The notes below the pieces were generated by a model, which saw only the letters and a list, made by a program, of their open reading frames with translations, was not told where the DNA came from and ran no database searches. A program made the translations under genes and the position numbers. 55,144 nucleotides of DNA. Origin: Herbiconiux sp. (GTDB lineage Bacteria; Actinomycetota; Actinomycetes; Actinomycetales; Microbacteriaceae). The stretch is from assembly GCF_023264855.1 (NCBI RefSeq), contig NZ_JAHFUW010000028.1, positions 1-55,144 on the forward strand, given 5' to 3'. The first letter of the stretch is position 1, and each line of letters begins with the position of its first letter. Of this stretch, positions 53,101 through 55,144 are shown piece by piece.

Positions 53101-53215
53101 CGAGGCGGGCCGCAGCGTCACGGCCACCTCGTGCACCCCGACCACGCCGGTGGCCGCGGGCGACGCCTGGCTGCTGGTCGCGATCGGCGCTTACGACTAT
53201 GTGTACTTTGGCTAG
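47117..53215 (+). CDS. Giant surface protein with beta-propeller-like, Ig-like and FN3 domains
   Basis: 2032 residues. One membrane helix lies near 19-43 with a basic N-terminus, so the rest is outside, anchored at its N-terminus. Residues about 50-395 look like a beta-propeller. About nine tandem Ig/cadherin-like domains follow, with motifs such as VLQNDYDPNGD, VLANDVHPDGD and LTGIDPDGD; their acidic loops suggest Ca2+ binding. The C-terminal 520 residues hold about three fibronectin type III domains, with cysteine pairs (CASTRC, CGGSGC). No LPXTG or second helix is seen. It is coupled to the kinase gene by ATGA. In bifidobacterial PFNA clusters the equivalent protein is called Fn3. A partner of the cell envelope or of other cells is likely. 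Confidence 0.88.
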   Translation: MTAGSLLARARNRIRSHRAGALTATAGTAVAALVVVTAVVSTGYTAQKVELDDATVWVSSDLHQAVGRANPPLAELNTALRMESGALDVSQFGQTVVVSDLGRSEARLIDTASAAVTDTVALPAGDVDVQLSGTLAVITSHTSGDVWMLPSTSLARFDATAPPDLTLGEHGDTVVSAAGTVYAVSPATGSVFAVDPAIGAEGSTTWPIGVEASDDVSITAVGDRWVVLDADSGTLFTQDGSVVVEALAGVASDDPSTDSAGDPGAADGRAPVALQSPSPDASADVLVATSASLLAVTLSGGATQTLDDGHRGLPATPARADGCWYAAWSDGRSWSRCDGDPVVGTLSGAVATDDLVFRTNGTGGILLSDTVSGRSWDVVRENAPIDDWDLLLPDSTDDESAEEAVTDQPAQVDPAQRPPVATDDDLGARPGRSTVLPVLQNDYDPNGDVVVIDSVQLPEGADWTIDRIQQNQQLQLTLPETVRGEIGFGYTISDGRGGRAEATVRVTVRDPSENSAPVQSSSTTADVGLGGRTDLDIRSDWFDPDGDAFFVLSAGVQAPDTVTSTPEGVVTFTDSGQSTGTKEVSVTVSDGSSASTGILTVRTHPVDEVPLVAEGFVVLASAGQEVEADPLEHVRGASADSTAALRLTNVPAKDGYTLSPDYSGGTVRITAASAGDGILDYAVSDGARTAAGTIRVIATSPPDANTRPVTVPHSAFARQNTSVLVDVLAGDFDQAGGVLIVSQADQQAEAQGARVEVIDQRMIRVTLSRPLDTGTITFGYTVTNGLAEARGSVTVIAIPDPLVHQPPIAVADSASVRVGDVVDIPVLANDVHPDGDALTLNPDLVQGLGDGSGLLFASGSRLRYLAPNTPGDFTAVYRVDAPDGQWATAAVTISVREADPAANAAPVPPLVTARVIAGETVRIPIPLTGIDPDGDSVQFLGIDSVPDKGTVGSTGADWIDFEAGEYSSGTDTFRYTVMDRLGSRVTGAIRVGISPRLEGARNPVATADDVLVRPGKTVSVRVLQNDSDPDGSPLRVTAVEPVGGGSADLPSGEGPDADAPDADAAAAAAENGGGNGATATVVDDTLRFVAPAETGRYGFIYTIANERGGTSSAFATLEVSQDAPLSRPQVSDTVLSLTDILDKQSVDVDVLADVFFAEGPASQLWLSVLPAYSQVAKVVDGRIRVQVQDRQQVIPFTVAHPDDPNIRSSGFLWVPGQNDALPQLRTGAPKLTVESGATLRIAVNDYVVAVDGRQVRVADTNSVRATHADGASLVDGSGTLVFTSADKYFGPASVSFQVADGDGPTARTATLVLPITVTPRADQPPVFSGAVIEFEPGQQKAIDLSKLTTSASGGSGALTYQVLEPRPAGFSAVLLGSTLTITVDPGTKKGSQGAYSIGVAAGAVAGQAGRIEMTVVPSTKPLAIPATDTVVAPRGATTPIDVLANDDATNPFPQIPLTVVSVRGIDSASLPAGVAIAPSADRRVLQVTVAQDAAPADLTVQYQVLDGTGDPERAAWGTVRIAVQDRPGQVTGVAVTAFGDRTVTVSFSPGVANNAPITGFEVTARTPGGAGGVTRCASTRCVVATPGNGPGNAVNLSVTARNALGLSDPVGYSVPVWSDLLPSAPAALTVAPLDGALAVTWGASSVGAGGSEVSQYDVAANGRLVATLDAAGPGCGGSGCSTTVGGLANGSSAEITVTARNGAYPALAVWPSATASGTPYGAPLAQTITAVANLDAGPGTVTVRWPEFGGNGNAVAGYIVQQLTPGAGAAPGGAQSCTVSTPAPGAVTLPQTGGEVLAQQVLGAEARAATFTGLTGVDTAYPFVVWAYNAAGCAASGVVSAVAYPSPGVIDAGALQAGLQMVRQDPTVEVQVTLVPTSGTVSNPRYYVQAVDQTGAPAGSPTAMSVPGLPRAVTQGLFGEPFRFQMQACNVWGGTEVCGPYSSTMQAPEPSLTFAFGTAPRYDGTSWGWTDDPPNGALVPTYYCGSKAAGAPARDEAGRSVTATSCTPTTPVAAGDAWLLVAIGAYDYVYFG

Positions 53216-53229
53216 CGGAGAGGTGATCC

Positions 53230-54228
53230 ATGACGGACACGGGTAGCACGACGAGCAGCACCATGACGGCCGAGCAGGCGGCGCGGTTCGCCGATGTCTT
53301 CGACCGGCTCACGGCCAACGTCGAGCGCACCCTGCACGGCAAGTCGCACGTGATCCGGCTGGCGCTCACCGCCATGCTCAGCGAAGGCCACCTGCTGCTC
53401 GAGGATGCTCCGGGCACCGGCAAGACCTCGCTCGCCCGAGCGCTCGCCGACAGCGTGCGGGGCACCAGCAGCCGCATCCAGTTCACCCCCGACCTGCTGC
53501 CCGGCGACATCACGGGCGTCAGCGTGTACGACCAGCGCACGGGCGTCTTCGGCTTCCATCCCGGGCCGGTGTTCGCCAACGTGGTGCTCGCCGACGAGAT
53601 CAACCGGGCCAGCCCGAAGACCCAGTCGGCCCTGCTCGAGGTGATGGAGGAGGGGCGGGTCACGGTCGACGGCACCCCGCATCCGGTCGGCCAGCCGTTC
53701 ATGGTGATCGCCACCCAGAACCCGATCGAGCAGGCCGGCACCTATCGGCTGCCCGAAGCGCAGCTCGACCGCTTCCTGATCAAGACGAGCATCGGCTACC
53801 CCGATCATGCGACCACCCTGCGCATCCTGCAGGGCGCCACCGAGAAGGCGCACGGCGACCCGCTGCCCCCCGTGGTGACGGCCGAGGGCATCACGCTGCT
53901 CGCCGCCGAGGCGCGCACGGTGCACGTCGACGCCACGATCAACGACTACGTGTCCCGGCTGGTGCAGGCCACCCGCGACGCCTCCGAGACGCGGCTGGGG
54001 GCGAGCGTGCGCGCTGCGCTGGCGCTGATCCGGGCCGCGAAGACCTACGCGGCCTCCGACGCGCGGCACTACGTGGTTCCGGATGACGTGAAGTCGCTCG
54101 CCGGTCCCGTGCTCGCGCACCGCCTCGTGCTCGACCCCGAGGCCGAGTTCGACGGGGTCACGCCGCTCGGCGTGATCTCGCAGATCCTGCTCGACGTCCC
54201 GCCGCCCGGGGACGTCTCCGCCGCATGA
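53230..54228 (+). CDS. MoxR-family AAA+ ATPase
   Basis: 332 residues. Walker A DAPGTGKTSLA (59-69), Walker B LADEINRA (120-127), then PKTQSALLEVMEEGRVTVDG, sensor 1 TQNPIEQAGTYRLPEAQLDRF, and a C-terminal lid domain. MoxR ATPases remodel or insert cofactors into partner proteins, usually with DUF58 and von Willebrand or transglutaminase proteins. The gene is 14 bp after the surface protein and overlaps DUF58 by ATGA. GAGAGGTG precedes the ATG. Confidence 0.95.
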   Translation: MTDTGSTTSSTMTAEQAARFADVFDRLTANVERTLHGKSHVIRLALTAMLSEGHLLLEDAPGTGKTSLARALADSVRGTSSRIQFTPDLLPGDITGVSVYDQRTGVFGFHPGPVFANVVLADEINRASPKTQSALLEVMEEGRVTVDGTPHPVGQPFMVIATQNPIEQAGTYRLPEAQLDRFLIKTSIGYPDHATTLRILQGATEKAHGDPLPPVVTAEGITLLAAEARTVHVDATINDYVSRLVQATRDASETRLGASVRAALALIRAAKTYAASDARHYVVPDDVKSLAGPVLAHRLVLDPEAEFDGVTPLGVISQILLDVPPPGDVSAA

Positions 54229-55144
54229 CGGGGGAACGGCGAACCGTCGCCGTGTCGGCCGGCGGCTGGATCGTGGCGGGTCTCGCGGTGGCCGGCATCG
54301 GGCTCGGGATCGCCTTCGGCTGGCTCGAGCTGCTGGTGATCGGAGTCGCCTGCGCGGTTCTGGCCATGGTCTCGGCGCTGTTCCTCTTCGGCCGCGCCTC
54401 GGGCCGGATCGGGATCGAGGTGCTCGAGGGCTTCGTGGTGGCCGGCGGGTCGGCCACCGTCGCGGTGAAGGTGCACAACGACACCGCCCGGCGGCTCCCG
54501 GCCCGGGCGGCCGAGCTCGCGGTGGGGGAGCGGGTCGAGCACGTCGTGCTGCCGCCGCTCGCGCCCGGCGAGACCCGGCAGGTCGTGATCGCCGTGCCCA
54601 CCGAGCGCCGCGGTGTCATCCGGCTCGGCCCCGTCACCGTGCTGCGGCGCGATCCGATCGGTCTCGCCCGCCGCGAGTCGGTGCGCTCGGGTGCCGCGGA
54701 GCTCTTCGTGCATCCGCATTCGGTGGCCTTGGAACTGCGCAACACGGGCCTGCTGCGCGACCTCGAGGGCATTCCCACCGCCGACCTCACCGACAGCGAC
54801 ATGTCGTTCCACGCCCTGCGCGGGTACCTGCCGGGCGACGACCGGCGCCACATCCACTGGAAGAGCACCGCCAAGACCGGCGACTTCCTGGTGCGCCAGT
54901 TCGAGCAGACCCGGCGCAGCCATCTGATCGTGATGCAGTCGCTGGCCGCCGCCGACTACGCCTCCGACGAGGAGTTCGAGCTGGCCGTCAGCGTGGTGGC
55001 GTCGATCGGTGTCAGCGCGATCCGCTCCGGCATGTCGGCGTCGGTGTACGCGGGATCGCACGACTCGCGATCGGCCCGTGGCGCGACCTCCGCGCGCGGC
55101 CCGGCGGGCGGCCCGGCGCCCCGGGCGGCTCGAGCCGGTCGCGC
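54225..55144 (+). CDS. DUF58 domain protein (partial, runs off the window)
   Basis: 306 residues are visible. Two transmembrane helices (about 14-31 and 34-55) open the protein. The DUF58 signature is FHALRGYLPGDDRRHIHWKSTAK, near residues 197-219, followed by a vWA-like strand LIVMQSLAA. DUF58 proteins are membrane partners of MoxR ATPases. The end is Gly/Pro/Ala/Arg-rich and the frame continues past the window. By analogy with the bifidobacterial cluster the next gene should be a transglutaminase-like protein. Confidence 0.92.
   Translation, partial: MTGERRTVAVSAGGWIVAGLAVAGIGLGIAFGWLELLVIGVACAVLAMVSALFLFGRASGRIGIEVLEGFVVAGGSATVAVKVHNDTARRLPARAAELAVGERVEHVVLPPLAPGETRQVVIAVPTERRGVIRLGPVTVLRRDPIGLARRESVRSGAAELFVHPHSVALELRNTGLLRDLEGIPTADLTDSDMSFHALRGYLPGDDRRHIHWKSTAKTGDFLVRQFEQTRRSHLIVMQSLAAADYASDEEFELAVSVVASIGVSAIRSGMSASVYAGSHDSRSARGATSARGPAGGPAPRAARAGR

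Overview
The window is about 55 kb of very GC-rich, gene-dense DNA from an actinobacterium. I infer the family Microbacteriaceae from five things: the DUF3516-type helicase, the DUF4192 gene, the kinase/FN3/MoxR/DUF58 cluster, many ATGA start/stop overlaps, and many genes whose start codon lies 6-7 nt after a TAnnnT-type -10 box (leaderless transcripts). I see no insertion sequence, prophage, tRNA, rRNA, CRISPR array or plasmid gene. It reads as ordinary chromosome carrying one unusual lipid locus.

Layout. 1-0.8 kb: the tail of an unidentified gene made of 24-nt repeats, then ogt. 1-9.4 kb: flavin-dependent monooxygenase, SnoaL-like protein, universal stress protein, J-domain/NERD-like protein, CASTOR/POLLUX-like channel, quinone oxidoreductase, 4CL-like acyl-CoA ligase. 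9.4-16.9 kb: dienelactone hydrolase, VOC protein, a tetR-acetyltransferase-gpx operon divergent from a DUF998 membrane protein, tag, a 53-residue membrane protein, a zinc-free alcohol dehydrogenase, a DUF1905 protein, and a merR-aldo/keto reductase operon with a textbook 19-bp-spacer MerR promoter.

16.9-24.6 kb is the most interesting region. Two three-gene operons diverge from an 89-bp promoter region. Leftward: a degenerate ferritin-like protein, a fatty acyl-CoA reductase fused to a HAD phosphatase domain, and a ferritin-like protein with a complete diiron ligand set. Rightward: a short-chain reductase, a PlsC acyltransferase and an alkyl-DHAP-synthase-like flavoenzyme. Together these supply the steps expected for ether lipid synthesis: acyl-CoA to fatty alcohol, acyl-DHAP to alkyl-DHAP, ketone reduction and acylation. 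The diiron protein is a candidate for a later O2-dependent step, possibly formation of the plasmalogen vinyl ether. The gene content is visible; the pathway is inference.

24.6-43.6 kb: two TetR regulators, a 681-residue hendecad coiled-coil protein, an S4 RNA-binding protein, a Ski2-like DUF3516 helicase, three consecutive hairpins, a tric-gnat-reductase operon, a FolP2-like protein, a NUDIX-NYN fusion, an AlkA-like glycosylase, a secreted coiled-coil transglycosylase, a YceI protein, DUF4192, and an Lrp-aminotransferase-FAD oxidase operon resembling polyamine catabolism.

43.7 kb to the end: FHA protein, PP2C phosphatase, Ser/Thr kinase, a 2032-residue surface protein with Ig-like and FN3 domains, MoxR ATPase and DUF58, all on the plus strand and nearly contiguous. 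This matches the PFNA-type cluster described in bifidobacteria. DUF58 runs off the window end.
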